A stretch of DNA of 64,000 nucleotides from Thermoanaerobacterales bacterium (GTDB taxonomy: Bacteria > Bacillota > Thermosediminibacteria > Thermosediminibacterales > Tepidanaerobacteraceae), in assembly GCA_012840135.1 (NCBI GenBank), contig DUMA01000032.1, positions 103,974 to 167,973 of the forward strand, read 5' to 3'. Positions 43,405 to 52,747 of the stretch are shown here, in pieces. Both the position numbers and the translations under genes were made by a program. A model generated the notes under the pieces. That model saw only the letters and a list, made by a program, of their open reading frames with translations. It did no database searches and was not told where the DNA came from. Numbering within the stretch: position 1 is the first letter of the stretch; the number at the start of each line of letters is the position of its first letter.

Positions 43405-43710
43405 CCTATTCTCTCCCTGGTGTGCTATATATTTTGCAAGCTCATATATATGCGCTCTTCCTGTCATCCTAGAACCTGGTTTTACATAATAATACGATGT
43501 CTGTCTTGTTTTTTCCTGCATGGTTTAAAAACTTTTATTTCAAGTTTTTGCTATCTTTACATTAGCATTTGCACATCATTTTACCGGGAAAAATGAACAA
43601 ATGCTCACATGGAGGATTTTAAGATGATTTGTCGAATTCTCTTTCATACAGCTTTACTTTTTTCTGAATCTGGGACGCTTTTCCTTAGTAGTCTGCTTCT
43701 AAAAAGAAGA

Positions 43711-43755
43711 TATAGCCCCTGACATCTGTACCCCAAAAGGATATGTGTCCCCTGC
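43711..43755. repeat. Possible remnant of the GGGGACACA hairpin repeat
   Basis: TATAGC.CCTGACATCTG followed by GGATATGTGTCCCC echoes the arm and end of the repeat at 37523-37678. The match is partial. It lies in the gap upstream of the aldolase gene, where no other feature is visible. Confidence 0.35.
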
Positions 43756-43787
43756 ACCACTATATAATCATTACAGGAGGGTTTTTC

Positions 43788-44636
43788 ATGTTTGCAACTT
43801 TAAAAGAAATTCTTTCAGACACTCGCAAAAAAAAGTATGCAGTGCCGGCCTTTGATGTAAATAATCTGGAAACATTCAAAGCCGTGGTGGAGGCCGCCGA
43901 AGGTGAAAAGTCCCCGGTCATAGTTATGGTTCTGGATCAGGATATGAAGAGCGGTAACTTGCGCTATATAGTCCCCATGATGAAAGAAGTGGCCGCAAAT
44001 TCCAGGGTCCCGGTGTGTATCCACCTCGATCACGGAGCAGACATCCAAACCGTGGCAAGATACATTTCTCTGGGATTTAATTCTGTCATGCTGGACGCTT
44101 CCACCCAGCCGCTTGCGGACAACATCCGGCTCACATCCCGAGTAGTAGAATTCGCCCATGCCGCAGGTATCAGTGTAGAGGCAGAACTGGGCCACGTGGG
44201 TGTCGGGCTCTCGGATTCGGCAGAAGACATAAAAAGCTTTTTTACCGCTCCTTCCGAAGTTGAGGAATTTGTGGCAAAAACCGGTGTGGATGCTTTAGCT
44301 GTGGCCATAGGCACCGCTCATGGACCATATAAGGGACAACCTCGCCTTGATATTGACCGTTTGAAAGATATTGTTAAAATAACCGAAACTCCTCTGGTAC
44401 TCCACGGCGGTTCCCTGACGCCCGACGATCAGGTAAAGGAGGCCATAGTTGCCGGTATATCCAAGCTGAATATCGCCACCGAATTGCGCATGGCTTTATA
44501 CAAAGGGCTAAAAGCTGCAGTATCAGAACTGCCGGAACACGCATCGCTTCATGAGATTTATGAAAAGCCTATGGAAATGATGAAACAACTGGTTAGGGAA
44601 AAAATTCATCTCTGCGGAAGTCAGAATAGAGCATAG
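43788..44636 (+). CDS. Class II ketose-bisphosphate aldolase
   Basis: A 282-residue zinc-dependent aldolase of the FbaA/GatY/KbaY family, counted from the ATG at 43788 after CAGGAGGG. Zinc and substrate motifs are HLDHGAD, GFNSVMLDAST, EAELGHVG, AIGTAHGPYK and PLVLHGGS. The LDAST variant and short length point to a ketose-bisphosphate aldolase outside the main glycolytic group, such as tagatose- or fructose-bisphosphate. The next gene is a zinc dehydrogenase, so the two likely serve a sugar or polyol pathway. Confidence 0.92.
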   Translation: MFATLKEILSDTRKKKYAVPAFDVNNLETFKAVVEAAEGEKSPVIVMVLDQDMKSGNLRYIVPMMKEVAANSRVPVCIHLDHGADIQTVARYISLGFNSVMLDASTQPLADNIRLTSRVVEFAHAAGISVEAELGHVGVGLSDSAEDIKSFFTAPSEVEEFVAKTGVDALAVAIGTAHGPYKGQPRLDIDRLKDIVKITETPLVLHGGSLTPDDQVKEAIVAGISKLNIATELRMALYKGLKAAVSELPEHASLHEIYEKPMEMMKQLVREKIHLCGSQNRA

Positions 44637-44682
44637 ATACAATGCTCGAGATGTCTTGTAGATTTTTTAAGAGGTGATTTTG

Positions 44683-45729
44683 ATGCTCGCTTTGAGACTC
44701 CATGGTAAAAGCGACTTAAGATTGGAAGAAGTCCCCAGACCCGATGCGCCAGAGGGTGGTCTTCTGGTAAAAGTTTGTGCCTGCGCTATCTGCGGCAGCG
44801 ACCTGCGGAATATAAAGGCCGGAGGCTCATCCCACGGCATGACGCTTCCACGGGTGCTGGGCCACGAAGCCGCCGGTGTAATAGCACAGGTCGGCGACGG
44901 GGTTGAAGGATTTAACATCGGAGACCGGGTGCTGCTCTCGGTTACGGTGCCCTGCGGCAAGTGCTATTATTGCCTTCGGGGTTTGACAAATCTTTGCGAT
45001 CATAAGACCGCCCTTTCATACCAGTATGACGGTAGTTTTGCCGAGTATGTTGCAGTACCGGAACAACTGGTCAGGACCGGAGGCGTCATTCCCATCCCTG
45101 AAAGTGTAAGTTTTGAGCAGGCTTCCATAGTTGAGCCCCTTTCCTGTGTTTTAAATGGCCAGGAGCTTTCAGAGACGGGCTTGAATGATGTGGTGGCCAT
45201 AGTGGGGGCCGGTCCCGTCGGCATTGCCCATGCGATGATCGCCAAAACCCTCGGTGCTTCCAAAATAATAATGACCGAAATCTCTCCCGAGCGCCTCGAG
45301 ATGGCCCGTAAAATAAAAGCTGTCGACAGGGTGGTGGATTCGGCAAAAGAGGATTTTATCAAAGTCGTTATGGAAGAAACCGGCGGCCAAGGCGCCGATG
45401 TGGTCATAGTGGCGGCTCCTTCGGGTGAAGCCCAGATCCAGGCCCTTTCCGCCGTAAGGAAGCGGGGCAGGGTGAATTTCTTCGGCGGCCTTCCCAAAGA
45501 TCGCTCCACCATCACCATCGACAGCAATATCATCCACTATAAGGAGCTGTTCGTCCACGGCACGTCGGACTCCACCGTAGTTCATATGAAAAAGGTTTTA
45601 AACCTGATTGAAAACAAGAAAATAGATACAGATCTTCTGATAACAAAGACCTTTCACATCGCCGAATACAAAGAAGCCTTTGACCTGGCTTCCAGCGGAA
45701 GGGCCCTGAAGGTCATCATAAAACCCTAG
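44683..45729 (+). CDS. Zinc-dependent medium-chain dehydrogenase (sorbitol/threonine dehydrogenase family)
   Basis: A 348-residue enzyme from the ATG at 44683, after AAGAGGTGA. Catalytic zinc motifs CAICGSD and LGHEAAG, structural zinc cluster CGKCYYCLRGLTNLC, and GAGPVG for NAD(P). It is clearly related to the dehydrogenase at 9328-10365, sharing VNFFGGLP, NIIHY.E.FVHG and other stretches, so the two are paralogues. It lies 46 bases after the aldolase gene and is probably co-transcribed. Substrate unknown. Confidence 0.9.
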   Translation: MLALRLHGKSDLRLEEVPRPDAPEGGLLVKVCACAICGSDLRNIKAGGSSHGMTLPRVLGHEAAGVIAQVGDGVEGFNIGDRVLLSVTVPCGKCYYCLRGLTNLCDHKTALSYQYDGSFAEYVAVPEQLVRTGGVIPIPESVSFEQASIVEPLSCVLNGQELSETGLNDVVAIVGAGPVGIAHAMIAKTLGASKIIMTEISPERLEMARKIKAVDRVVDSAKEDFIKVVMEETGGQGADVVIVAAPSGEAQIQALSAVRKRGRVNFFGGLPKDRSTITIDSNIIHYKELFVHGTSDSTVVHMKKVLNLIENKKIDTDLLITKTFHIAEYKEAFDLASSGRALKVIIKP

Positions 45730-46631
45730 AGACCTCCCAGATCGAAGTCCGGAACATACTCCTCGGAAGAGGCCCCTTCCTCCTGCACAAAACCGTTTTC
45801 AAGGCCCAGTTCAAAAAAATACTCTACAATTTCGTCATATTCTGCGGCGGAGAGCCTCCTGTTTAACTCAGGGTGGCTTTCCGCCTTGTAATACGGCATG
45901 TACTGTGACATGAGGCTTATATAAACACCTTTGGGAAGGTTTTCGGCAATCCAGCGGAGTATCCTTTTGGAATCTTCCTTATGTCCCGGCAAAACCAGGT
46001 GTCTTATGATAAGTCCCCTTTTTATGATCCCTTTTTCATCAAATACCGGCTCCCCTACCTGTGAAAACATCTCCAGGATGGCCCGGGTTGCGATATTGAA
46101 ATAATTCGGAGCTTTGGAATACTTCACAGCTATATCGTCGTCAAAGTATTTCAGATCCGGTAGATAAACATCCACAAAACCCTTAAGGATTCTTATGACA
46201 TCCGCGCTCTCATAGGCGTTGGAGTTCCATACAATAGGAAGCGAAAGGCCCTGCGATCTTGCCGATTTTATAGCTTCGATTATCTGCAGAGTATAAATGG
46301 TTGGGGTCACCAGGTTTATGTTGTGTACCCCCTCTTGCTGCAATCTTAAAAAAATACCGGCCAGTTCGTCTATAGTAACAGCCTTGCCGTACCCTTCCTG
46401 ACTTATCCTGAAATTCTGGCAGAAAATGCACCTTAAATTGCAATGAGTAAAAAACACCGTGCCCGAACCTTTTTCCCCGCTAATGCACGGCTCCTCCCAC
46501 CTGTGGGCGAAAGCCTTCGCCACGATCATATTTTCAGGAGCCCTGCATATTCCTTTCTGACCTATGGTCCTGTTAACTTTGCACTGAAACGGACATAATG
46601 TACACTTTTCTAAAGTTTTTTTTATCATCAT
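45726..46631 (-). CDS. PflX-like radical SAM protein
   Basis: A 301-residue radical SAM enzyme of the pyruvate-formate-lyase-activase-like PflX group (COG1313). The SAM cluster is the C-x3-C-x2-C in THCNLRCIFCQN, and an extra N-terminal Cys cluster (KCTLCPFQCKVNR with GICRAPEN) is typical of the group. It could activate a glycyl radical enzyme, but none is nearby, and the real target of PflX-type proteins is unclear. Its end overlaps that of the convergent dehydrogenase gene by four bases. Confidence 0.9.
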   Translation of the reverse strand: MMIKKTLEKCTLCPFQCKVNRTIGQKGICRAPENMIVAKAFAHRWEEPCISGEKGSGTVFFTHCNLRCIFCQNFRISQEGYGKAVTIDELAGIFLRLQQEGVHNINLVTPTIYTLQIIEAIKSARSQGLSLPIVWNSNAYESADVIRILKGFVDVYLPDLKYFDDDIAVKYSKAPNYFNIATRAILEMFSQVGEPVFDEKGIIKRGLIIRHLVLPGHKEDSKRILRWIAENLPKGVYISLMSQYMPYYKAESHPELNRRLSAAEYDEIVEYFFELGLENGFVQEEGASSEEYVPDFDLGGL

Positions 46632-46691
46632 AACTCATCGCTTTAAAGTTTTCTTATGAAAAATCTTATCATTATACCCGATTCTAGTCAA

Positions 46692-46729
46692 CAAAAACCC
46701 AGGGCATTTGGATATCCCTGGCTTTTTGT
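46692..46729. terminator. Strong terminator at the end of the branched-chain operon
   Basis: CCAGGG and CCCTGG stems with AAAAAC/GTTTTT flanks on both sides, giving AAAAAGCCAGGG ... CCCTGGGTTTTTG on the minus strand. It lies 29 bases after the gamma subunit stop and also faces the start region of the PflX gene. Confidence 0.85.
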
Positions 46730-46757
46730 TAACTTCTCATTTGTTAATATTTTATAT

Positions 46758-47318
46758 TTATCCTACTCCCTTTAACGTAACCCCTGCCATAAGTTCAAGG
46801 CCTTTTATAAATGCCTTTTCATTTATCTCATACATGGATTTTCTATGGGAAGGCAGGAAACAGTCTATAGAGTTTAAAACTGTTTTTTTATCTACTATAC
46901 CGGTCTTGCCCACCAGTGCGCCAAGCACAACCATGTTGGCGACCTTCGAGTTGCCCAGCGCATCGGCTATTTTGCCGGCATCCACTTCCAGTATATCCAC
47001 ATCCCCGCGGGCGGGTCTATCATCTATCATTGATATGTTAAGGATAATCAATCCCCCCGGTTTAACCAGCGGCGAAAATTTTTCCATAGATGGTTTGTTC
47101 ATGGCCACCAGCACATCGGGATGGGAAATAATAGGAGATGCAATTCTTCTGTCCGATATAACCACCATGCAGTTGGCCGTACCTCCCCTCATCTCTGGCC
47201 CGTAGGATGGTATCCAGGAAACTTCTTTATTTTCCATCATGGCACTGTGAGCCAGGATCTCACCCATCAGCATTATGCCCTGACCTCCAAATCCGGCCAT
47301 TATTGTCTCCAGTTTCAT
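46758..47318 (-). CDS. 2-ketoisovalerate:ferredoxin oxidoreductase, gamma subunit
   Basis: A 186-residue subunit of the pyruvate/ketoisovalerate oxidoreductase gamma family, with GFGGQGIMLMGEILAHSAM at the N terminus, SYGPEMRGGTANC in the middle, and LGALVGKTGIV near the end. It completes the alpha/beta/gamma/delta enzyme that oxidises branched 2-oxoacids to acyl-CoA with reduction of ferredoxin. Its start overlaps the beta gene stop by four bases. It is the last gene of the operon. Confidence 0.93.
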   Translation of the reverse strand: MKLETIMAGFGGQGIMLMGEILAHSAMMENKEVSWIPSYGPEMRGGTANCMVVISDRRIASPIISHPDVLVAMNKPSMEKFSPLVKPGGLIILNISMIDDRPARGDVDILEVDAGKIADALGNSKVANMVVLGALVGKTGIVDKKTVLNSIDCFLPSHRKSMYEINEKAFIKGLELMAGVTLKGVG

Positions 47319-48064
47319 GCCAACACCTCCCAGGATTCTTTGTATATGCCCGGCGGAAATACCTTTGTCATTTCATCATTTATCCATCTCATGGCATCCC
47401 CCGGTGTCATCCCCCAGTTGGTAGGGCAGGGTGAAAGTATTTCCACCAGAGAAAATCCCCGGTTTTCGATTTGCATCTGGAAAGCTTTTTTTATCATAGA
47501 CTTTGCCTTCAGAATATTTTTCACATCACTAATGGCAACTCTGGCGATGAACGCCGGGCCATCCATAACCGATAGAATCTCGCATATTTTTATAGGATAC
47601 CCTGCCATTTTAGGATCCCTTCCGTAGGGCGTGGTCTCGGTTTTCTGCCCCACAAGAGTGGTAGGGGCCATTTGGCCTCCGGTCATTCCGTATATAGCGT
47701 TGTTTATGAATATGACCGTAATATTTTCACTCCGGCCCGCCGCATGGATTATCTCGGCGGTGCCAATGGACGCCAGGTCCCCATCGCCCTGATAGGCAAA
47801 GACTACTCTGTCGGGCAAAACTCTTTTTATTCCTGTAGCCACTGCAGGCGCCCGGCCGTGGGCTGCTTGCTGCATATCGATGTCAAAATAATTGTATGCC
47901 AGCACCGAACATCCCACCGGGGCAATACCTATGGTTTTTTCCTGGATATTAAATTCATCGATAATCTCGGCCACCAGCCTGTGCACTATGCCATGGCCGC
48001 ATCCGGGGCAATAATGGGTCCTGGTGAGCTGCAGTGATCTGGGCCTTTCAAACACCACTTTCAC
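47315..48064 (-). CDS. 2-ketoisovalerate:ferredoxin oxidoreductase, beta (TPP) subunit
   Basis: A 249-residue thiamine diphosphate-binding subunit. The TPP motif is GDGDLASIGTAE ... FINNAIYGMTGGQM, and HYCPGCGHGIVHRLV holds conserved Cys residues seen in beta subunits. AHGRAPAVATGIKR is also conserved. It carries out decarboxylation with the alpha subunit. It overlaps alpha by four bases and gamma by four bases. Context with Ptb, Buk and leucine dehydrogenase favours branched-chain over 2-oxoglutarate substrate. Confidence 0.94.
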   Translation of the reverse strand: MKVVFERPRSLQLTRTHYCPGCGHGIVHRLVAEIIDEFNIQEKTIGIAPVGCSVLAYNYFDIDMQQAAHGRAPAVATGIKRVLPDRVVFAYQGDGDLASIGTAEIIHAAGRSENITVIFINNAIYGMTGGQMAPTTLVGQKTETTPYGRDPKMAGYPIKICEILSVMDGPAFIARVAISDVKNILKAKSMIKKAFQMQIENRGFSLVEILSPCPTNWGMTPGDAMRWINDEMTKVFPPGIYKESWEVLA

Positions 48065-49119
48065 ACAGATGCCCCCTTCATCTTTAAGATTTCATTGAAA
48101 ATATCCTCTGCCGTGGGCACCATGCCTCCGGGCCTGCCGTAAAAATACACCGGGGCCCGGCCGTTTACGGAAAGCTTCACATCATCTATCATCTGCCCCA
48201 GTGAAAGTTCCACCGTCAAAAAGGCCTTTGCCCTGTTCATGACATCATCGAAGGCCTTCTGTGGATAAGGCCAGAGAGTTACTGGTCTAATGAGACCTGC
48301 TTTTACTCCCGCGCTTCTTGCCATCTCTATCGCCGAAAAGGCGATCCTTGCACATATGCCGTAAGCCACCACAAAATACTCGGCATCATCGCCGTTTATC
48401 ACTTCCCACCTGCATTCCCGCGCCATTATTTCCCTGTACTTTTTATCCAGCTTCCAGTTGTGCTGCTCCAGCTTTACGGGATCGAGGTAGAGGGATGTGA
48501 TGATATTTTGTCCCCGGCCTTTTTTTCCCGTAGTGGCCCAGGTCTTTGGAGGCAATTGTCTTCGGGGTTTTTCCCTGAAAACTACCGGTTCCATCATTTG
48601 CCCCAGGATGCCATCTCCCAGGATCATGACCGGATTTCTGTAAATATCCGCCAGGTCAAAGGCATCATATACCAGATCCACCAGTTCCTGGACTGATGAT
48701 GGGGCAAAAACTATAGTCCTGTAATCGCCGTGGCCTCCTCCCCGGGTGGCCTGGAAATAATCGGACTGGGCCGGCTGTATATCGCCCAACCCCGGGCCGC
48801 CCCTGACTATGTTCACGATCAGGCAGGGAAGCTCTGCACCGCAAAGGTACGAAATGCCCTCCTGCTTTAAACTTATGCCAGGCCCTGAAGAAGATGTCAT
48901 CACCCGGGCACCGGCTCCCGCAGCTCCGTAAACCATGTTTATGGCTGCTATTTCGCTTTCCGCCTGCAGAAATACCCTGCCTCTCTTCGGCATTTCCCTG
49001 GCAAGGTATGCGGGCAGTTCGCTCTGGGGGGTTATGGGATATCCGAAAAAGCACTGACATCCCGCCCTTATGGCCGCTTCCGCCAGGGCTTCATTGCCCT
49101 TCATCAACAGCTTTTCCAA
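48061..49119 (-). CDS. vorB: 2-ketoisovalerate:ferredoxin oxidoreductase, alpha subunit (VorB)
   Basis: A 352-residue alpha subunit. GNEALAEAAIRAGCQCFFGYPITPQSELPAYL (in parts) is the CoA/oxoacid N-terminal domain and TSSSGPGISLKQEG and GPGLGDIQPAQSDYFQAT are VorB/KorA signatures. The start is a TTG at 49119, nine bases after GGAGG; an ATG at 49104 is an alternative. It overlaps the ferredoxin subunit gene by 29 bases. The VorB type is the one usually assigned to 3-methyl-2-oxobutanoate. Confidence 0.94.
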   Translation of the reverse strand: MEKLLMKGNEALAEAAIRAGCQCFFGYPITPQSELPAYLAREMPKRGRVFLQAESEIAAINMVYGAAGAGARVMTSSSGPGISLKQEGISYLCGAELPCLIVNIVRGGPGLGDIQPAQSDYFQATRGGGHGDYRTIVFAPSSVQELVDLVYDAFDLADIYRNPVMILGDGILGQMMEPVVFREKPRRQLPPKTWATTGKKGRGQNIITSLYLDPVKLEQHNWKLDKKYREIMARECRWEVINGDDAEYFVVAYGICARIAFSAIEMARSAGVKAGLIRPVTLWPYPQKAFDDVMNRAKAFLTVELSLGQMIDDVKLSVNGRAPVYFYGRPGGMVPTAEDIFNEILKMKGASV

Positions 49120-49339
49120 CTGTTTCTCCCTCCTTTACATCTTTATATACACTGAAAACAATATCCGGGCAAATAGTGGAACAAAAGCCGCAGGCTATGC
49201 AACCATCATCGGCGGCCACCGGGTGGTAGCCTAGCAAATTTACAATGGAGTTATCAAAATGCAATATTTTCTTGGGACATACCTCTATACAGAGCCCGCA
49301 TCCTTTACACCTGTCTTTGTCTATAACCAGCTTATTCAA
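49091..49339 (-). CDS. 2-oxoacid oxidoreductase delta subunit, 2[4Fe-4S] ferredoxin
   Basis: An 82-residue ferredoxin-like subunit with two Cys clusters, CKGCGLCIEVCPK and CIACGFCSTICPD, each for a [4Fe-4S] centre. It passes electrons from the TPP subunit to free ferredoxin. It is the first of the four subunit genes and follows buk by 46 bases. Confidence 0.93.
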   Translation of the reverse strand: MNKLVIDKDRCKGCGLCIEVCPKKILHFDNSIVNLLGYHPVAADDGCIACGFCSTICPDIVFSVYKDVKEGETVGKAVDEGQ

Positions 49340-49385
49340 ATAAGATGCCCCCTTGCAAATTGTATCAAGATGAGAAAGTCAAAAC

Positions 49386-50498
49386 TTACCCGATCAATGC
49401 CTCCTTCCTCTCCGGGAATTGAGCATACCTTTTTGCCTCTTCCAGCCCTTTCAACACTCTGAGAGCGCCCATTGCAAGAGCTTCCAGTTCATCCTCTCCC
49501 GGTAATACGTAAATCGTCGATATGAAGGCCACCCGCTGTTTTATCCAGTCCACGAAGCCTTCATCGTAACCCAGCCCGCCAGTAAGAACTATGGCATCCA
49601 CCTTGCCTTCAAGGGTGGCGGCGCAGGCTCCGATTTCTCTGGCTACCTGATAGGCCATGGCTTCGAAAATCAGCCTGGCTCCTTCATTCCCCTGCTCCAT
49701 CATGGTTCTTACGGTTCTTGCATCATTTGTTCCCAGATGGGCTACCAGCCCTCCGCTGCCTGCAATTTTCTTCTTGATATCATCGTATGTCATCCCCGTA
49801 TCGACAAACAGCCTGATCAGGTTTGTGGCAGGAAGCTTGCCTGACCGTTCGGGAGAAAAGGGCCCTTCCCCGTCGAGGCCGTTGTTTACGTCCACAACCC
49901 TTCCTTTTTTATGGGCTCCTACAGTTATTCCGCCTCCCATATGTGCAACGATAATATTCAATTCGTCATAATTTTTTCCGAGAATACCTGCCACCTTCCG
50001 GGCCACGGCTTTTTGATTCAGGGCATGAAACACGCAGCGCCTTTGTATTTCCGGCAGCCCCGTTATTCGTGCAACGGGCTCCAGTTCATCTACCGTGACA
50101 GGATCAACTATATAGGAGGGGATTCCCAATTCCTGACCGATCTCGTAAGCCAGTATTCCGCCCAGATTCGACGCGTGCATGCCGTAATATCCGCTTTTTA
50201 GATCCTCCAGCATATACTCGTCTACGAGATAGGTTCCACTTTCCACCGGTCTTACAAGACCTCCCCGGCCCACCACCGCACTCAACCTTTTCATATCAAA
50301 GTTATTCCTTTGAAGCATATTTAGGACCAGATGCTTTCTGAACATAAATTGGTCTGATATTCCATCAAAGGCTTCCAATTCCTCGGCACAATGGCACACC
50401 TTTTCGGCTATAAGAGGTGTTTCATCTTGAAAAACCCCAATTTTTGTAGAGGTAGATCCGGGATTTATTGCAAGAATTACATATGAATTATTCTCCAT
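49386..50498 (-). CDS. buk: Butyrate/branched-chain fatty acid kinase
   Basis: A 370-residue ASKHA-fold kinase, counted from the ATG at 50498 after a GGAGGGGAGG site; an 18-residue upstream extension is unlikely. It has AINPGSTSTKIGV at the ATP/phosphate site, GRGGLVRPVESGTY and HMGGGITVGAHKKGRVVDVNN (in parts), and LTGGLGYDEGFV at the C terminus, all butyrate kinase marks. It turns acyl phosphates (isobutyryl, isovaleryl, 2-methylbutyryl) into acids and ATP, the energy-yielding step of this operon. Confidence 0.95.
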   Translation of the reverse strand: MENNSYVILAINPGSTSTKIGVFQDETPLIAEKVCHCAEELEAFDGISDQFMFRKHLVLNMLQRNNFDMKRLSAVVGRGGLVRPVESGTYLVDEYMLEDLKSGYYGMHASNLGGILAYEIGQELGIPSYIVDPVTVDELEPVARITGLPEIQRRCVFHALNQKAVARKVAGILGKNYDELNIIVAHMGGGITVGAHKKGRVVDVNNGLDGEGPFSPERSGKLPATNLIRLFVDTGMTYDDIKKKIAGSGGLVAHLGTNDARTVRTMMEQGNEGARLIFEAMAYQVAREIGACAATLEGKVDAIVLTGGLGYDEGFVDWIKQRVAFISTIYVLPGEDELEALAMGALRVLKGLEEAKRYAQFPERKEALIG

Positions 50499-50532
50499 AA
50501 AAACCTCCCCTCCCTTTATTGTGAAAAAATCC

Positions 50533-51576
50533 TCAAGCCACAACTTTTTCAAAACGTTTTTCCGTAGCCCTATCTGCAGCCTCAGCCGTGGTTATCCCTT
50601 CTGAAACGGCCAGTGCAAAAATCTCTTTCAACCGGGCCGGTATTACGGACAGCTTCCGAAATACCCTGTCCAAACTGTAAGGCATGCCTGACAGCTCTTC
50701 TGCCACGCTTATCACACCACCGCCGTTTATTATATAGTCCGGTGCATACAGTATCCCTCGGTCTTTTAATCTTTTCGCAAAACTTCCATCTTTTAATTGA
50801 TTGTTGGCTGCACCGGCCACTATCCTGCATTTGAATCTTTCCACCGTGTCTTCATTTATCACGGCCCCCAGCGCACACGGAGAAAAAATATCGCAGGGTA
50901 AATCATAAATCTTTTCCGGCTCCACTATTTTTATTCCCAGTTTTTCCCGAGCCTCTTTTGCCCTGTAAGGATAAATATCTGCAGCCGTCACTTCTGCTCC
51001 CGATTCCCTCAGCAAACGGGCCACCTCCATTCCCACATGCCCCAGGCCCTGCAACGCTACCTTCCTTCCCCTGAGGTCGTCGCTTCCGAACACCCACTCC
51101 GCACAGGCCTTTATACCCAGAAAAACGCCGTAGGCCGTCACCGGCGAAGGATTGCCGCTCTTTCCGGCGAGGCCCAGCACATGGGATGTCTCCCGGGCAA
51201 TGTAATACATGTCTTCTTCACAGGTCCCCACATCCTCCGCCGTGATATACCTGCCGCCGAGGCTTTCCACAAACCTTCCGAAGGCCCTGAAGAGTTCTGG
51301 ACTCTTATCCTTTTGAGGATCGCCGATAATTACAGCCTTGCCTCCACCCAATTCCAGCCCCATAGCTGCATTTTTATACGTCATACCCCTGGAAAGGCGA
51401 AGTACATCGATGAGGGCTTCTTCTTCGCTTCTGTAATTCCACATCCTCAACCCTCCCAGAGCCGGCCCCAGCACCGTGCTGTGGATGGCTATGATAGCTT
51501 TCAGACCTGCTGCCGGGTCACTGCAAAATACTATCTGCTCGTGTCCCTTTTCAAAAGTTTCCTTAAAGATTTCCAT
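50533..51576 (-). CDS. bcd: Leucine dehydrogenase
   Basis: A 347-residue NAD-dependent amino acid dehydrogenase of the Glu/Leu/Phe/Val family. GGLRMWNY and GMTYKNAAMGLELGGGKAVIIGD (in parts) contain the two catalytic Lys residues, and LQGLGHVGMEVARLL binds NAD. It oxidatively deaminates leucine, isoleucine and valine to their 2-oxo acids. It lies between ptb and buk, the same gene order as the Bacillus bkd operon. Confidence 0.95.
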   Translation of the reverse strand: MEIFKETFEKGHEQIVFCSDPAAGLKAIIAIHSTVLGPALGGLRMWNYRSEEEALIDVLRLSRGMTYKNAAMGLELGGGKAVIIGDPQKDKSPELFRAFGRFVESLGGRYITAEDVGTCEEDMYYIARETSHVLGLAGKSGNPSPVTAYGVFLGIKACAEWVFGSDDLRGRKVALQGLGHVGMEVARLLRESGAEVTAADIYPYRAKEAREKLGIKIVEPEKIYDLPCDIFSPCALGAVINEDTVERFKCRIVAGAANNQLKDGSFAKRLKDRGILYAPDYIINGGGVISVAEELSGMPYSLDRVFRKLSVIPARLKEIFALAVSEGITTAEAADRATEKRFEKVVA

Positions 51577-51706
51577 AACCTTTCCCCCTCTTTTCTATGT
51601 TTTTTCTAAATCTCAAGTTGTAGGATCTTGATTTTCAAAACTTTAACCTTTTTTATAGTGGGTTCCGACTTCATATAAATACAGCGATACCATCAAAACA
51701 CTGACT

Positions 51707-52621
51707 TTATTCACCTGAGTGGACACTGGCCATTATCAAGCCCAGGGCTATGGAATAAGCCTTGCTCTCACCGGAATCGGCTCTGGATGTGAGTATTAAT
51801 GGAACTTTTGCTCCCGCCACTATTCCTGCTACTTTGGCCCCCGCAAAATACACCAGTGACTTGTATAATATATTGCCGCTGACAAGCTCGGGAACAAGCA
51901 AAATATCTGCATCTCCCTCCACCGGAGAAGTAATGCCCTTGTGTCGCAAAGCTTCTTTTGATATTGAAATATCCAGGGCGAGAGGTCCGTCCACTATGGC
52001 GCAAAGGCCGTCCCTCTGTGCCATCTTGCACAATACTGCAGCATCGGTGGTGGAATAAATGGCGGGATTCACAGTCTCAACAGCAGAGAGGATGGCTATC
52101 TTTGGTTTTGCAATGCCGAGGCTTTCCGCCACGAACAGACTGTTTTTTAGAATTTGATATTTCTGGACAACGTCAGGAGCTATGTTTATGGCCGCATCGG
52201 TAACCATAAAAAGGTGTTCCCGGCCGGGACATTCAAAAATTGCCACATGACTTAAAAGACCATTACCTGCCAGAGCTTTGTCCCCGGACAATATGCCCTT
52301 TAAAAAATCTTTGGTGGAAAGGAGTCCCTTCATCAACATATGAACTTTCCCCTGTTTGGCCATATCCACGCCGATGGCCACCGCTTCCTGGGGGGTTCGA
52401 GCCCCGACAATATCTACGTCTGTTCCCTTTATATCAAGAGATTTAATTAAATTCTCTATCTTTTCTTGCAAACCTATCAGCACGGGTCTTATGCGTGCAA
52501 TTTCCATAGAGCCCTTCAAAGCTTTTAGCACATCCGGATCTTCAGCCTCAATTACAGCTACGGATTTTGTTTCCTGTAAACCAGCATTTTCCACCAATTC
52601 CCTCAAGTATTTCAACTCCAT
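51707..52621 (-). CDS. ptb: Phosphate butyryltransferase
   Basis: A 304-residue acyltransferase of the phosphate acetyl/butyryltransferase family, counted from the ATG at 52621 after GAGAGGAC; upstream extension to 52771 would cross the sigma-54 promoter. MKGLLSTKDFLK, RPVLIGL, LSHVAIFECPG, VTDAAINIAPD and ILLVPELVSGNILYKSL are typical. It converts branched acyl-CoA to acyl phosphate for Buk. It is the first gene behind the sigma-54 promoter. Confidence 0.95.
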   Translation of the reverse strand: MELKYLRELVENAGLQETKSVAVIEAEDPDVLKALKGSMEIARIRPVLIGLQEKIENLIKSLDIKGTDVDIVGARTPQEAVAIGVDMAKQGKVHMLMKGLLSTKDFLKGILSGDKALAGNGLLSHVAIFECPGREHLFMVTDAAINIAPDVVQKYQILKNSLFVAESLGIAKPKIAILSAVETVNPAIYSTTDAAVLCKMAQRDGLCAIVDGPLALDISISKEALRHKGITSPVEGDADILLVPELVSGNILYKSLVYFAGAKVAGIVAGAKVPLILTSRADSGESKAYSIALGLIMASVHSGE

Positions 52622-52680
52622 CACCGTCCTCTCATGAAATTGCTGCTTCCCAATCGTATCGACCATCATCTGTATGTTTT

Positions 52681-52696
52681 TGCAAATCCCGTACCT
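52681..52696 (-). promoter_or_regulatory. Sigma-54 promoter of the branched-chain operon
   Basis: The minus strand reads AGGTACGGGATTTGCA against the consensus TGGCAC-N5-TTGCA: both GG and GC elements are present with the required 10-base spacing. It lies 60 bases upstream of the ptb start, and the adjacent gene encodes a sigma-54 activator, so support is strong. Confidence 0.85.
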
Positions 52697-52703
52697 ACCG
52701 TTA

Positions 52704-52732
52704 AAATAAAAAAAGGCCCCTGAGAGGGCTTT
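52704..52732 (-). terminator. Terminator after the bkdR-like gene
   Basis: The minus strand AAAGCCC TCTCAG GGGCCTTTTTTT forms a stem with one bulge followed by seven T. It ends the activator transcript just before the sigma-54 promoter. Confidence 0.65.
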
Positions 52733-52747
52733 CTTCAGTCTTTTATA

